Source: Enoplosus armatus (taxonomy: Eukaryota > Chordata > Actinopteri > Centrarchiformes > Enoplosidae). From it: a stretch of 64,000 bases of DNA. The position numbers were made by a program, and so were the translations under genes. This document shows, one piece after another, positions 24,601-36,373 of the stretch (its first letter is position 1; each line of letters begins with the position of its first letter). The stretch is taken from contig NC_092182.1 of NCBI RefSeq assembly GCF_043641665.1, forward strand, positions 14,585,456 to 14,649,455, read 5' to 3'. A model generated the notes under the pieces. The model saw only the letters and a list, made by a program, of their open reading frames with translations. It had not been told where the DNA came from and did no database searches.

Positions 24601-25865
24601 GACGGTAGCTCAGAGCTGGAACTGTATTTTACTGCATATACATCTTTCTTTCACAAGGCCAGAAGATCAGCGGTGAGGCTAATGGCATAATTCATCAGTC
24701 CTGGAGGCACTAAGCTGTTTTTGACTTTCCGTTTGGTTAATTATATTAAATCATGTATTTATTTTCTAACTACAGACAAAGACTTTCTTGTGAGGACAAG
24801 CTTTCCGTTGACATTACGTGCCCTATTTTTTCTTTTTCAGGATGAACAGATCGATTGGGGTAAACAGGAGTTGACTCTTAGTGAGATTCAACACAAGGTT
24901 AAGGAGTATAATGCACAGATCAACAGCAATCTCTACATGGTGGTTGTGAGTGACTAATAAACCCTTTTTTTCTCTGAACATTCATTCTGAAAAAATGTCT
25001 CCTTGAACTGTATTTTAATTGTATTAGTATACAATAGTTTGCAGGTGTTGTTGATATTTTGTGAGACCATTTCACACATTCTTACAATATAAATCTGTCT
25101 ACCTTGCAGAATAAAGACGGGTCCTACACTGGTTTCATCAAGGTCCACTTTCAGTTGGTCCGTCCTATCTCCCTCCCTCCCCGTCAGAGCCTGTGCTCGA
25201 CACAGGAGGAAGAACAGCAGTGTGGACGGCTGAAACGACGGACATCTTTCTACCTCCCCAAAGATACTGCCAAGCACCTGCATGTAAGCTCCCACACACG
25301 TGTACGAGAAGTCATCGAGGCATTGCTCAACAAGTTCACCGTGGTGGACAACCCAGCCAAGTTTGCCCTGTTTGAACGCACTGAGAGGCAAAGTCAAGGT
25401 AGAATCCTCAAAAACGCACATTTACTGTGAAACAAAACAGGACTGAGTTTCAAATGCTAACATGCTGAATTTAATTCCTTTTAGTGTACATGCATAAACT
25501 GTCTGATGATGAGTGTCCCCTCTACCTACGCTTGTGTGCTGGCCCCAGTGAAAAAGTCCTAAGCCTGGTTTTGAAAGAGAATGAAACGGGGGAAGTAAAT
25601 GTAAGTTTCCATTTGGCTCTGAGAATTAATTAATATGATAAACGTGTCAATATATGCTAAAAAAGCCAATATATGCAGTGTCTATACAACTGATTTTAAT
25701 GTCTCTCCTCCACAGTGGGATGCATTTAGTTTCCCTGAGTTGTGCAACTTTCTGCGAATCCTGCAGCGTGAGGAAGAAGAACACGTACGGCAGATTGTCA
25801 GGCGCTACGCTCTTGCTAGAGACACGATGAAGCAGGCCATGGCAAGGATTACTACTCCTGGTTGA
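21607..25865 (+). CDS. rassf1: Ras association domain-containing protein 1 (A-type, with C1 domain)
   Basis: A scaffold of the Hippo/MST and microtubule network. Coding exons 21607-21898, 23312-23436, 24841-24945, 25110-25398, 25485-25600 and 25716-25865 join in frame to 358 residues (human isoform A 340). An N-terminal leader is followed by a C1 zinc finger from about residue 66 (HDFQPYSHTHLTWCDLCGEF, then CSYTCHYRCR). A conserved KEYNAQINSNLYM and NKDGSYTGFIKV segment leads into the Ras-association domain (about 210-305), including RRRTSFYLPKDTAKHLHV and REVIEALLNKF. The C-terminal SARAH helix has ELCNFLRILQREEEEHVRQI. The first exon encodes the C1 start, so this is the A-type product; I did not find an exon for a short C-type isoform. 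The 5' leader carries short upstream ORFs. Polyadenylation signals lie at 26343 and 26357. Tusc2 follows on the same strand. Confidence 0.96.
22090..22290. repeat. Possible dispersed fish repeat in rassf1 intron
   Basis: The run with TCCCACATTCACCGTCCTGC, then TGTAAATACTCACTAGAGC and CTGAAAATAGTCCCTAAC resembles a sequence I have met repeatedly in fish genomic DNA. No terminal repeats or target duplication were identified, so the edges are approximate. Confidence 0.35.
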
Positions 25866-26474
25866 CTTTGAGTGATTCAACTGATCTTCATATGTAAACA
25901 CGAAGAAGAACATACTGCCACTCTGAATAGTATCGTTGATCAGCAATGTAAAAGGGAAGGACAGAGCTCAAACAATGAGATTGTTTTGAATAAGGGTTGT
26001 TTATGAAGCAGGGATACTGCAGTTACATTTAATGTCGACTACCTAAAGGCTTAGGCCCGGTTAATTTTGTGTAAGCAGAGCCACTGTTGCGAACTGAACG
26101 GGGGGCAAAAAGAGATTATCTTGGACATAATTGGATGCAGATCTTTGTTGGAAAAAACATGCTGCTTGACGGTTTTATGTATAGTGGCATTAAAAACACA
26201 CTTTCTGATCATTTATCTTGTGATGTATAGTTTCATTTATATTCTTTGATGCTGTTTTAAAATGTTGGCACTTTAATGAACCTGTGAAATGGATTTGGGA
26301 AAGTGAAAAATATGAAACAATGTGTTTACATCCTAACTATCTAATAAACTGATGATAATAAATCATGGGTCATTTGATGTCACTGTTATGGTGATTTTAA
26401 ATTTTACATTAATTTTGATAAATTGTGTGTTAGACCAGTAGTCCACATTCTGGTGTGGTAAGCCAAAGCCAAAG

Positions 26475-26864
26475 TACACTATATGGATAAAAGATAGATA
26501 GATAAAAGTATGTGGGCACCTATACAGTACACCCATATTTTACTGTTGAACATCCCATTCAAAACCATGGGCATTTATACGCTGTTATAACCAGAGGAGT
26601 TTGTAACCTGGCTGCAGGGATTTGCTCTTTAACAGCCACAAGATCAGTGACGTTAGGCCCTGAGGCTGGACAATAAGGCCAAAGGTGATGCTTTGTGCAA
26701 GCTGCTATACAGTTGAAATGGTATTATTGTCTAAAATGTCACTGTATGTTGCAGCATTAAGATTTCCCTTATTTTTGGAACAGAGGGGTGCAGCCTAAAC
26801 CATGACAAACAGCCTGAAGTACACAAAGTTATCAAGTGTTTATATATTTTGGCTATACAGTGTA
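26475..26864. mobile_element. Internally deleted Tc1-like transposon remnant
   Basis: The left end TACACTATATGGATAAAAG and the reverse complement of the right end (TACACTGTATAGCCAAAA) match at about 14 of 18 positions and abut TA at both ends. The interior retains CAGCATTAAGATTTCCCTT and other fragments I recognise from fish Tc1-type elements. At about 390 bp it is far shorter than a full-length copy of 1.2 kb or more and has no open transposase. It lies between rassf1 and tusc2. Confidence 0.7.
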
Positions 26865-28182
26865 CCACTAATATACTGTTCTCTGTCAATGTTTGGTTAA
26901 TGGGACAGGCAGTAAGTTTGCTCCTGTTCAGCTCATTCTAGCTGCTGTCTTCCCGTGTACAGTTTTGTAGTTTCACACTCCCGTCCATGTGGTGGCGTTA
27001 GCTCACCATGATCTCTTTACCAGCCGTCAGAGGAAAAAGACGGAGAAGAAAAACGTGTAACGTTAGTTAGCATAAACAGCTAGGGTAGCTGTGTGGTTTA
27101 TGAGCTCTTTGCTTGTACAGATTTAGCAACCCACCAAGACAAATTCATCAGAGAACATTTCATACCTGCGAACACAACAGGCCCCACTTTAGGTATGTTT
27201 TCAACTAGCTAAGCCGAAGCGACACACGCCAGATATAAAACCAGCTAACGTTAGCCTTTGGCAGCGTCAGTAAACGTTACTTTGTAAACCAGATAGAAAC
27301 ATGTTGACCTGGCTAATGCTAGTAATGCTAGTGCTAACATTCTTTAGCTAATGGTAATGTTAGCAGCCGGGACATAAAGTGACATAACAGCCACAGCAAC
27401 TAACGCAAGCAGGACCAATTTCGTCAAAGCTAGCTAGCTAGCTAAATTAGCTGTCCTGCCCAGATAACCCAATGTTACCGAGCCCTGAAGGCTTTAAGCA
27501 GAGCTGACTAACGTTATTCAGCATTTTCTTATTTTCAAATACTAATTTAACCCGATTGTGTAAAAGGACATACAAGTTGACCGGACTGTCTTAATGCAAT
27601 GTTGCATTGTCTGATTGCACTGTCATGTAACTGGCCTGCTATATTCTGACATATGGATTTAGGACATATTACTCCAATTATAAACTGACTGGACTCGACA
27701 TCAGTCTGGGCTTCGTTTTGTATTTGTCTTCTATTCTGTGTCTTCTATGTTAGTTATAAGCAAAATATAATTAGAGAAAAAAAATGGCCATAAAATAATG
27801 GCATCTACAGTATCTTTTTGCACTGGCTATAAATGCAAATGCACGTGTTGTAGTATAGTACAGTCCATTTGTTTTCTTTTTCATATTTAAGGTTAAATAT
27901 GTCTGTGGTACCACTTTACCTGTCCACAAAAAAAAGTGTTTTCAGCATCAGAAATATATGTATAACTAACTTGTACTTTTTCTCTGTCTTTCTTAATCTA
28001 AAATAGGATGTTTTATTTTGTTTGTGCTTTTGTTGGTTTTGCCTAAAATTACTTAACTCCTCAATTTCATGTGTCACATAGGTTTCATAGTCCAAAGGTC
28101 ACATTCATTTCATCTGGTACAGTAACACTGTAACACGACTGGCAGTCCTGTGACCCAAGAAAATAATGTGCTGCAGCTGAAG
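26865..28182 (+). promoter_or_regulatory. tusc2: tusc2 upstream region
   Basis: This separates the Tc1-like remnant from the tusc2 start codon. It contains GCTAGC- and AACGTTA-rich stretches near 27050-27520, a texture also seen next to the other promoters here, so the tusc2 promoter and a non-coding first exon probably lie near 26950-27250. A possible acceptor ends at 28081. I could not place the exact transcription start. Confidence 0.35.
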
Positions 28183-29415
28183 ATGGGTGGTAGTGGCTCC
28201 AAATCCAAAGGATTTTGGCCTTTTTCTGGCTCAGGTAGTACGGACGATCCAACCAAAGATGGAAATGAGCAGCCACTGGCAAGAGTTCGAAGCTTCCCAA
28301 GTGCAACACCTTTTGTGTTTACTAGACGAAGGTAAATAAAGCATCAGCTGCTCTTGTAATCATATTGCCTTACAACACAAATACTTGTATTGATATTCCT
28401 CTTAGTTCCTAGTAAAAGCAGATATATTTTGTTTACTGTATTAATTCGAGGTCCCTGTCCCCTTTGTGTACAGGATGTTTCTTGGTGCAATCAATGCAAT
28501 GCAATGCATCCAAACAATACATGTTTCAAACATCTGCCCAACCTCACCTAAAAAGGTGTACTAGTGGGCTGAAATATGGGTATGAAGAAGGCTGTTGGAG
28601 TAAGCCAATATAACTGCTGTTCTTGGAAACAGTTCGAGAATGTTGTTTGACATGGTGTATTATCTGCTTATTAGTTTTAAAAAAGACTGGCCATCGATGC
28701 CTATGTTTTCACAGGAAACATTTCCACACATTCACATTCATCCTGTGGTATTGACACTGGGTAAGATGGAGCCATAAATTGCACAACAATTTTGACCCAT
28801 CTTCTTGCGCATTATACCACAAACCAGGATTTGTCAGATCAGGCGATATCTTTGTATTATTTCTTCAGCTGATTTCCACGATAATATGTGTCCACTCTAT
28901 CTTCATTCCCCTCGTTTTAATTTGACAGGAGTTGGACACAAGCATAGTGTTCTGCTGCTGTAGCTGATCTGTTATAGTATTTTATTACAAATAAAAGTAA
29001 AACAGCTGATAAAATGTAATATATCTGTAATATTGTCAACAACCTGTACTTTTAGTATCTACTGAAGGTTTGTATATACACAGGCATATTATATATATAC
29101 AGATTATCAGTTTTGTCTCTCTACTGCAGCTCTATGTTCTTTGATGAAGATGGCGACTTGGCCCATGAGTTCTATGAAGAGACAATTGTGACAAAAAATG
29201 GACGTAAAAAGGCCAAGCTGAAGAGGATTCAAAAAAACCTAACACCTCAGGTGAGCAGAATGTTAGACCTAAACGAGGGCTTTACTCACCAACAGTAGTT
29301 ATGCATATTATCAGTCCAAATAATTTGAATCTCTTTCGTGTCCTTCCAGGGAATTCTAAAGCTGGACCACCCTTGCATCCATGTAGATTTCCCAGTTGTC
29401 CTCTGTGAAGCCTGA
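28183..29415 (+). CDS. tusc2: TUSC2 (FUS1), small myristoylated mitochondrial protein
   Basis: A small protein that in mammals is N-myristoylated and associates with mitochondria, affecting calcium handling and inflammation. Exons 28183-28331, 29130-29250 and 29350-29415 join in frame to 111 residues (human 110). It begins MGGSGSK, so glycine 2 and serine 6 fit a myristoylation signal. The variable N-terminal third (KGFWPFSGSGSTDD) is followed by the strongly conserved TPFVFTRR, SMFFDEDGDLAHEFYEETIV, TKNGRKKAKLKRIQKNLTPQ and LDHPCIHVDFPVVL. The ATG is fixed by the myristoylation motif. It lies between rassf1 and hyal2 on the same strand, the same neighbours as in human. The identification is firm. 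Confidence 0.97.
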
Positions 29416-32400
29416 TGATGTCTGAGGAACCTCTCGGACTCGCCACTCCGTCAACTCCGTCCTGTGGTTTCCCCTACAGCTGGAAGCCTGAACCACCTTT
29501 TAAAATAACATGATCTCTTGATATATTTGATGCCCTTATGTGGACAGGCTGATGCAATGTGTGCTGAGCCTCTGCATGTGATCTGTTTTTGGCTTGTGTG
29601 CAGTTAGACACAGAATAAGTCACCAATGGGGATCTAGAAGGGGGGCCAAGTTGGCTAAACATACTCAGTTTACAGATCATGGTTTATGTGCATGTAAGTG
29701 TGAATGTGTGTGCAGACCGAGGACAGAGTCATGAATTAATTGCTACAGACTGTTTCCTGTTAATGATTCATTGAACTCGAGGCGTTGAAGGAGAATGTAA
29801 GCAGTTCTTCCCTCTGTCCCGGTCGTATCTAGAGCGAGAAAGTTTAAGTGCACACTTTTTTTTGACAGTTTTTTGACACCATCATGACTTGCTTTATTAT
29901 GCATGGAACAGGATCTGCTTATCGGTAATAGCCTAGGGAGTTGACAATCAGTGGCCCACAGAATCTGAAGTGGGTTAATGTCATATTATAATGTTGGATG
30001 GACTGGCTTCAATGACCTCAGAGCCACACATGTACACAGCAGCAGTGAGTCTAGTAAGAGATCCTGTTGTTTCCTTTGCTGCTTTGGCATACTATGTTTC
30101 ACTTTTAATTTATTATAACTGTTTTTTAATTACAATTTGAAATGCTAAACCGTGTCATGGTACTTTTTTATATTTACACATTACAGATGAATAACATTAA
30201 AGTGCATTTACTTCACAGGCTGTCGAGATCAAAAGGGAAAGAAAATCAATGGACATCTTTTATAATCACTGCCTTTAAAAACTCTGAAATATTTATATAT
30301 CTGTGGAAATATTTGAATTTTATGTTGCAGGTGAAGGTGATAAGATAGATGCCAGGCTGTAGCTACCTGAGGCCACTCAGGTCATGTTGTAAGGATATTT
30401 TTCTGGGAATTAAGGAGCAACCTGTGGAGGTTACAACAAAAAAGGTACACATGGAGGGTTTTTAATTGGCAGATTCCAGTGAAAAATAATGAACTCAAGG
30501 TCCACTTACTTGGAGATTTGTCAATGGTTACGTTTTTCCTCACCAAATACTTATAACTACTTGTAATGACGCCGAAAGAGCCGCACTAGGAAGTTAAACC
30601 TGCATGGTGGTACATCAGTGGCTCTAAAGGGACTTGGAGTCATGACCTCAGTATTTCTAAAATCCTGATACCATATTTTGCAGAGTGAATTTTGATACAA
30701 ACTAATAATGGGGGGATCATTTAAATAATTGAAGTTGCTCAAGATTAATATATAGAAGACATTTCCAAAGTTTGAAAATTGTCTGTTAGGACACATTTTT
30801 CTGATAATTTCTTCTTTTTTTTCCTGGTTGCCTGTGTAATGCTACTTCAATTTGGAGTTTAAATGCCAAGATGAAGAAAGTTACGGGAAGAAATCTCTAT
30901 TCATCAGCGTTATATGTGGCACCCCAATCTTTATACAACAATTATTTGGTTAGCTCGTAAGAGGTATTTGTCAAATAATCTTAATAACAATAGAGTGTTC
31001 AGCTTTTTGGCACTGGTTGTAAACGCTAAAATGAACTGACAGGCCTTGTTCATCCATGTAGTGGAAATAATGCTCCTGACCTCCACCTGCGATGAAATTA
31101 GCCAGCTGCAAAGGAAATTGCAACGGCAAACCATTGTTGGGAGGGGAGGTGTGTGTCTGTTAATGAGGGATGGATGAAGTTCAGAGAGAAGTGAAGGCCA
31201 TCATTGCAGTCTCCAGGGGAAAGGGTTTTCTACAAAGCTGTCTGTGATATTGTTCTCAGAGGATAAAGAGGGCTGTGCCAAAATCCACTCCACTTTATTG
31301 CTTCCATGAAATGATTTTGCTTTACACGTATTTGTGCTTTTTTACGTATGGGCAAGTACCTTTTTTCAGCTGAGTGTGGGGGAGACATGGCAGTGCAATT
31401 ACTTTTTGTTGTTTACCTTCACAGAGCTGTAATAATATGCAAGGCCATGAGGTGAACTGCAGTATTGGGGTTAAAAGAAAAAAATGGACTCAGCAAAACA
31501 CCCATCCTCTGGCTTTGCTGACACTTTGCTGTCTGGGCACATTTTAAGACAGTAATTAAGGCATTATTCACAGGAACCATTACCATCTTTTACCTTATTA
31601 TTTAAAAGAACGTGTGAATATTTTGTTTTATTTTATTTTATTTACGTACTCTGGAGGAACTGCCTTCAGGAGAGGAATCTATCTGCCATGAGGTGTGAGT
31701 GTGCATTTGAAAAAGGTAATAATGGAGCAATGAGGTCAATTGTGTGAAAATACAGGCTTTGTCATTATAAGCACCTTAAGGTTGTTTTCTTTGCTATAAG
31801 TGCAAACAGACCTGATAAAAGATCTGAAGTAATTCATTAACTCTCAGGTTCAATGATCTCATTTAGTTCAATGTTATCAATCAGTTGAGTCATGTTTACC
31901 ATCTCAGTAAAACATTTTTATATGCTTATTTTTGTTCTTTCTTTATTTGTCTTTACACACATAACAAAGAACCTAGCGCTTCAAAACCTCAACACACCAT
32001 TTATTTGAAATCCCTTTAATGATGAACACATGTTTTAACACATCTACGACTTGATACTCAGAAATCTCAGCCAAAATCTTTATAAAGGATTCTAATACCT
32101 TTATAGCATATACCAAGAGTGTGTGGTTTACCCGAGCAAACTTTACACTTGTCCCAGCCAACACCTGAGGGTCACGAGTAAGCTGTATCTGGCAGAAATC
32201 CTGACTCAGCTGGGAATTGGTTTCAAAGGCTTTCAGTTGAGTCACGTTGGTAAAATCAGTTTACTGCTTTGGAGCTTACAAAGTCTTAATTTGAGCTGAC
32301 AACGTCCTATCAATGATAAGAGAACAATGTACTTAACACAGTATATATTTGAATCTGGCTCAATCAGACGATGTCAGAGAAGCAGGCAAGACAGCTACTC

Positions 32401-33700
32401 TTTGACACTCCCCCTATTCAAAAGGGGAACTAGGCAAAAATCCAATGTTGAGGTGTTCTGCACATGTGAGGAGGAGTCTGCTGGATATTTAAATACCCCT
32501 CAGTGGTGGATTCATTTCAACACAGAGCCAACAGCCACTTTTGTCTCTAGACTATGATAATGGAGCAGAATAACAAGCTTGGCCTGTATGCATCACGATC
32601 CTAAACAACTCAAACAGCTTGATTGGACTACTTTCATCCGGAGATTAAAGAGGGAAAGGGTGCTGGTAAGAGACATCATTTGGACACAACGTGAGATGAC
32701 AGATTTACGTATTATTATTATGGTTTTTGAGAATGATAATGTTTGCTGTATCAACATAAAATAAATGTTTTTTTCTTTGCACAATGGGAATACATTTGAT
32801 ACCATTCAGATCAAGCTCATATTCAAGCTCAAATGTATTGAAGAATAACCTGACAGCTTTTAAGACACAGTGACTCTCCTCAGAATAGATGCAATATACA
32901 AATCTGACTCTATTCAAAAGCACTGCCAACTTTTAAATATTGAAATAATGCCTATTCTGAGAAAGATGTAAGTAGCCTCAATATTTTATAAACGATGGTC
33001 CAACGCTTATTTTAAATTATGTGAAGTTTAACTCAGTCTATGAAATACTTATGGCCACAGAAAATACAAATGCAATATGGTTTTGTGGGAGACATTGTCT
33101 CTGTAAGCCAGCTTTTGTTGAATGCCATTATATAAAAAATAAACAAAAGAGCCTGTGTCTAGTACCCCATTCATTCACTCATTCATTCATTGAAACATTT
33201 TAGTTTGTCATTTTTTACACTGTAGTAACTTAAAATTCGCTAAAATAGGTTTAATAGTATGACCACAATATAACCGCCGTAAAACATTTCAACATGTCGG
33301 GAATTTATTTCACACTTAGTCTTATCAATGAAACTTGTCTCAACAGTCAATTCAGGGCAGAGCTCGAAGAACAGACTACTTTATTTAAGGGGGGGTGGGG
33401 TGAGTGGCACTAGGATGTAATTTTACCGTCACATTTATGCCAGACAAGCATTAAATAATTAAATAATGAATTATTAGATAATACTCGTTTTAAAGTAAAA
33501 CCCCATGCTGTATTGATACAAATGGCAAACAAAAGACAAATTATGTCTTTCATAAATTCAGAACACCCCTACTCATGAACTCAGTACACTGGACTGTTGT
33601 TGCTCAACGTTTTACTCGTCAGCATCGCTCCTGCTGTAATTTCTGTTAGCTTTAGCTGGCAAATTTGTTAATCATCAACATGGATTGAACGGACTATGAC
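29416..33700. other. tusc2 3' UTR and intergenic spacer; no gene seen
   Basis: The first part is presumably tusc2 3' UTR. The remainder is AT-rich. Short open frames occur (for example 31973-32245 on the minus strand) but lack splice context or similarity that I recognise. The segment near 31490-31600, with CAGTAATTAAGGCATTATTC, has the look of a conserved non-coding element, which cannot be judged without alignment. Confidence 0.5.
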
Positions 33701-33784
33701 TGTCGTTTATCACATGGCAGGGCTGTGGAAAAGCAATTTGTTTATGAGTGGAATAAGCCCATGTCCTCAGCTTCATCGGAACAG
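33700..33784 (+). other. hyal2: Candidate non-coding first exon (end) of hyal2
   Basis: CATCGGAACAG ending at 33784 is followed by GTAAGACT, a good donor. The coding exon follows an acceptor ending at 34362, 29 bases upstream of the start codon. The left edge is a guess. Confidence 0.4.
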
Positions 33785-34391
33785 GTAAGACTGGATGGGA
33801 AGAAGAAACAACACGTTAGCTAACTTAGCACATTGGTCAATGAAACTTTGAGCTAATTTGGCTAAGTTACGTTAACTTAGTTCGTGGACGGAAGACGTTT
33901 AAAGTAGTCACAGAGAACAGCAGTTAAGTAGATGTCTTCGTTGTGTTTTTGCTTTACATTTCGCTCTAACCGACATTAAACTTTAAGCTGCTCCACAGCT
34001 AATTTCCGTACAAATGATACATATAACGTAAAGTTAACTGCTATTAACCATAACGTACCCAAGAATATTAGTAATAAGCATTTTCTAATAATCTACCTTA
34101 GACATGTAATTGGTAACGCTGTAACGTTATCCTAACATGTTTTTATTGTTTTCGAGATGGTCACTGACTCTACCTATGAGATCATGATGCTTTTACTACA
34201 CCTGAAACTATAATATTTCCTGAAAGTAAAGGTTTCCTGTTTTTCACAGATGTACAATTCATTAGAAAAGTGTTCCCTGGATCATCTGTGGAGATTTATG
34301 GAACTATGATTAGTTTTATTTTCATCTGAATTTAACAAAACTGCTTTATTTTCCTTTTCAAGAGAAAGAGGAGAGACGGTGAGCAGTGACC

Positions 34392-36373
34392 ATGGAGGCT
34401 GTATTTCACTCTCTCTTCTCCACAGCTGGCCAGCTGCATTGGTTGCTTCTGACTCTGTTTACATCCTGGATAGTCTTGTGTTCAGCTGATATAAAGCAAA
34501 CAAGATGGCCTTTATATTCCCAGAAGCCGGTTCTTCTCGCCTGGAATGCACCAACACAAGAGTGTGCCCCGCGACATCGTGTAACTTTATATTTGGACCA
34601 GTTTGACATTGTGGCATCCCCCAATGAGGGCTTTGTCCGGCAGAACCTCACAATTTTCTATAAGGAGCGCCTTGGGTTGTATCCCTATTATGAGCGTGGT
34701 GGCACTGCAGTGAATGGAGGCCTTCCACAGCTTGCCAGCCTCACTCAGCACTATGAAAAGATGCCTGAAGGTTTGCAAAAATACATACGTGAGCCAGAGG
34801 CAAAAGGTTTGGCTGTTCTTGACTGGGAGGAGTGGCGACCATTGTGGATCCGGAATTGGGATACTAAAGATATCTATCGAAGCAAATCCCGTGAAATGGT
34901 GGCCAAAAAGAACCCTAATTGGACCCCAGAACAAGTGGGGAAAGTTGCACAGCAGGAATTTGAGCTATCGGCTCGCAAATTCATGCTTGAAACTCTGAAA
35001 CTTGCCAAGAATTTGAGGCCCAATCAACTGTGGGGCTTCTACCTGTTTCCAGATTGTTACAACCATGACTATAGGGGTGGCCTGAAGAACTACACAGGCC
35101 GCTGTCCTGTTGTGGAGATGGCCCGCAATGATCAACTTAACTGGCTGTGGATGGAGTGTACAGCATTCTTCCCCTCTATATACATGGGTTCTGTACTAAG
35201 CTCTACAATTTATGGCCGCCTCTTTGTCCGAAACAGGGTAAAGGAGGCGATGCGCCTGGCATCTGTTGGGGATGGATTAGCACGTCCTGTTTTTGTTTAT
35301 ACCCGCCCGACTTACATCAATCAGATGACCCCCCTAACAGAGGTTAGTTGGCTAAAGCAACAATTCATCAATTACAGAAGGCTTATACTTTTGTTGTGTT
35401 ATCTTGAAGTTCAGTTATTATATTTAAGCCTTAGACAGGAGGAGGAAGTTGCCAGGAGACCACGCATTGCTGATGGATGGAAAATGTCTGTGTATCAGAA
35501 TCAGAATCAGAAATACTTTATTGATCCCTGGGCAAAATTATACTGGCAGTATTGTGTATATATACAGGCAGCAGTCAATGAAATCAGGGGAAATCAACAT
35601 TAACATTAAGTATAGTTTCAGCTTGGACTGTGGCACTATTATACGTAATACTTTGACTATGTATTAGCTTAGTTAGTATTTCAATTTCAATTTATTCATT
35701 TATGTTGACTTAAGTGGAATTAAATGCACTAAAAAATATATTTTTCTGTGTGATAATACTTCCCTCATTGTATGGTACTGAACTGTTTGTGTAAATGTTT
35801 TGTAGACTGATTTGGTCTCCACCATTGGTGAGAGTGTTGCACTCGGAGCTGCAGGTGTAATCTTCTGGGGGGACACCTCCTATGCAAGCAGCAATGTAAG
35901 TGTCACACCGTCTCTGCTCATTCGATGCTGAGTAACCTAGTGTTCAGTGGTTCGTGGTTAACATCCCATTTCTTCACCTGCAGGCCAGCTGCTCCGCCCT
36001 AAATGAGTATCTTAAGGGACCGCTGGGCCGGTACCTGCTCAATGTGTCTACAGCAGCAGAACAGTGCAGTCAGGAGGTATGTAAATCCCAAGGCCGATGT
36101 CTGCGCAAAGTATCCGACAATGACGTGTACCTGCACCTCAGCCCCCTAACACACACCATCTCCAGTCAGGGTGGCCAGCTGAAGGTTACAGGCGTGCCTG
36201 GCCAAGCCGAGCTGGCTCTTTTCCACACACACTTCAAGTGCCAGTGCTACAGTGGGTACAGGGGAGAAGCCTGTGCTCAGAAAGAAAAAGGGCAGAATAG
36301 AGCCTCCTCTGTCTTTGGGACCTGGCCTCTTTGCCTTTTACTCCCACTAGGACTCCTCACTCTGCTACACTGA
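34392..36373 (+). CDS. hyal2: Hyaluronidase-2, GPI-anchored
   Basis: A cell-surface endo-beta-N-acetylhexosaminidase (glycoside hydrolase family 56) that cuts hyaluronan. Exons 34392-35342, 35806-35895 and 35984-36373 join in frame to 476 residues (human HYAL2 473). A hydrophobic signal segment spans about residues 17-31. The catalytic core has the family DxE acid at D144/E146 in LDWEEWRPLWIRNWDTKDIY. It also has NLTIFYKERLGLYPYY, LWGFYLFPDCYNHDY and GVIFWGDTSYA. The C-terminal part has an EGF-like cysteine cluster (SQEVCKSQGRC to CQCYSGYRGEAC) and ends in a hydrophobic stretch, PLCLLLPLGLLTLLH, fitting a GPI-attachment signal. That signal and the tusc2-adjacent position favour HYAL2 over HYAL1 or HYAL3. 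The ATG at 34392 is taken as the start; an in-frame GTG two codons upstream is not a plausible eukaryotic start. Confidence 0.95.
35494..35580 (-). mobile_element. 3' tail of a LINE-type retroelement in hyal2 intron 1
   Basis: Read on the minus strand, the segment ends TCAATAAAGTATTTC followed by tandem TGATTC units, a short-repeat tail typical of some fish non-LTR elements. Only the 3' end is present, as expected for 5'-truncated insertions. A different element with the same style of tail is at 58326-58520. The left part of the insertion is poorly bounded. Confidence 0.5.

Noticed and set aside
31973..32764. Open frames and a TATA-like ATATTTAAATACC at 32487 with a donor-like GTAAGAG at 32666, upstream of hyal2
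   Set aside because: The frames are short, change at every candidate junction and match no family I know. A TATA-like string in AT-rich DNA is weak evidence.
34386..34391. GTG start two codons upstream of the hyal2 ATG
   Set aside because: Eukaryotic initiation at GTG is rare, and the adjacent ATG at 34392 has a good context (GTGACCATGG).
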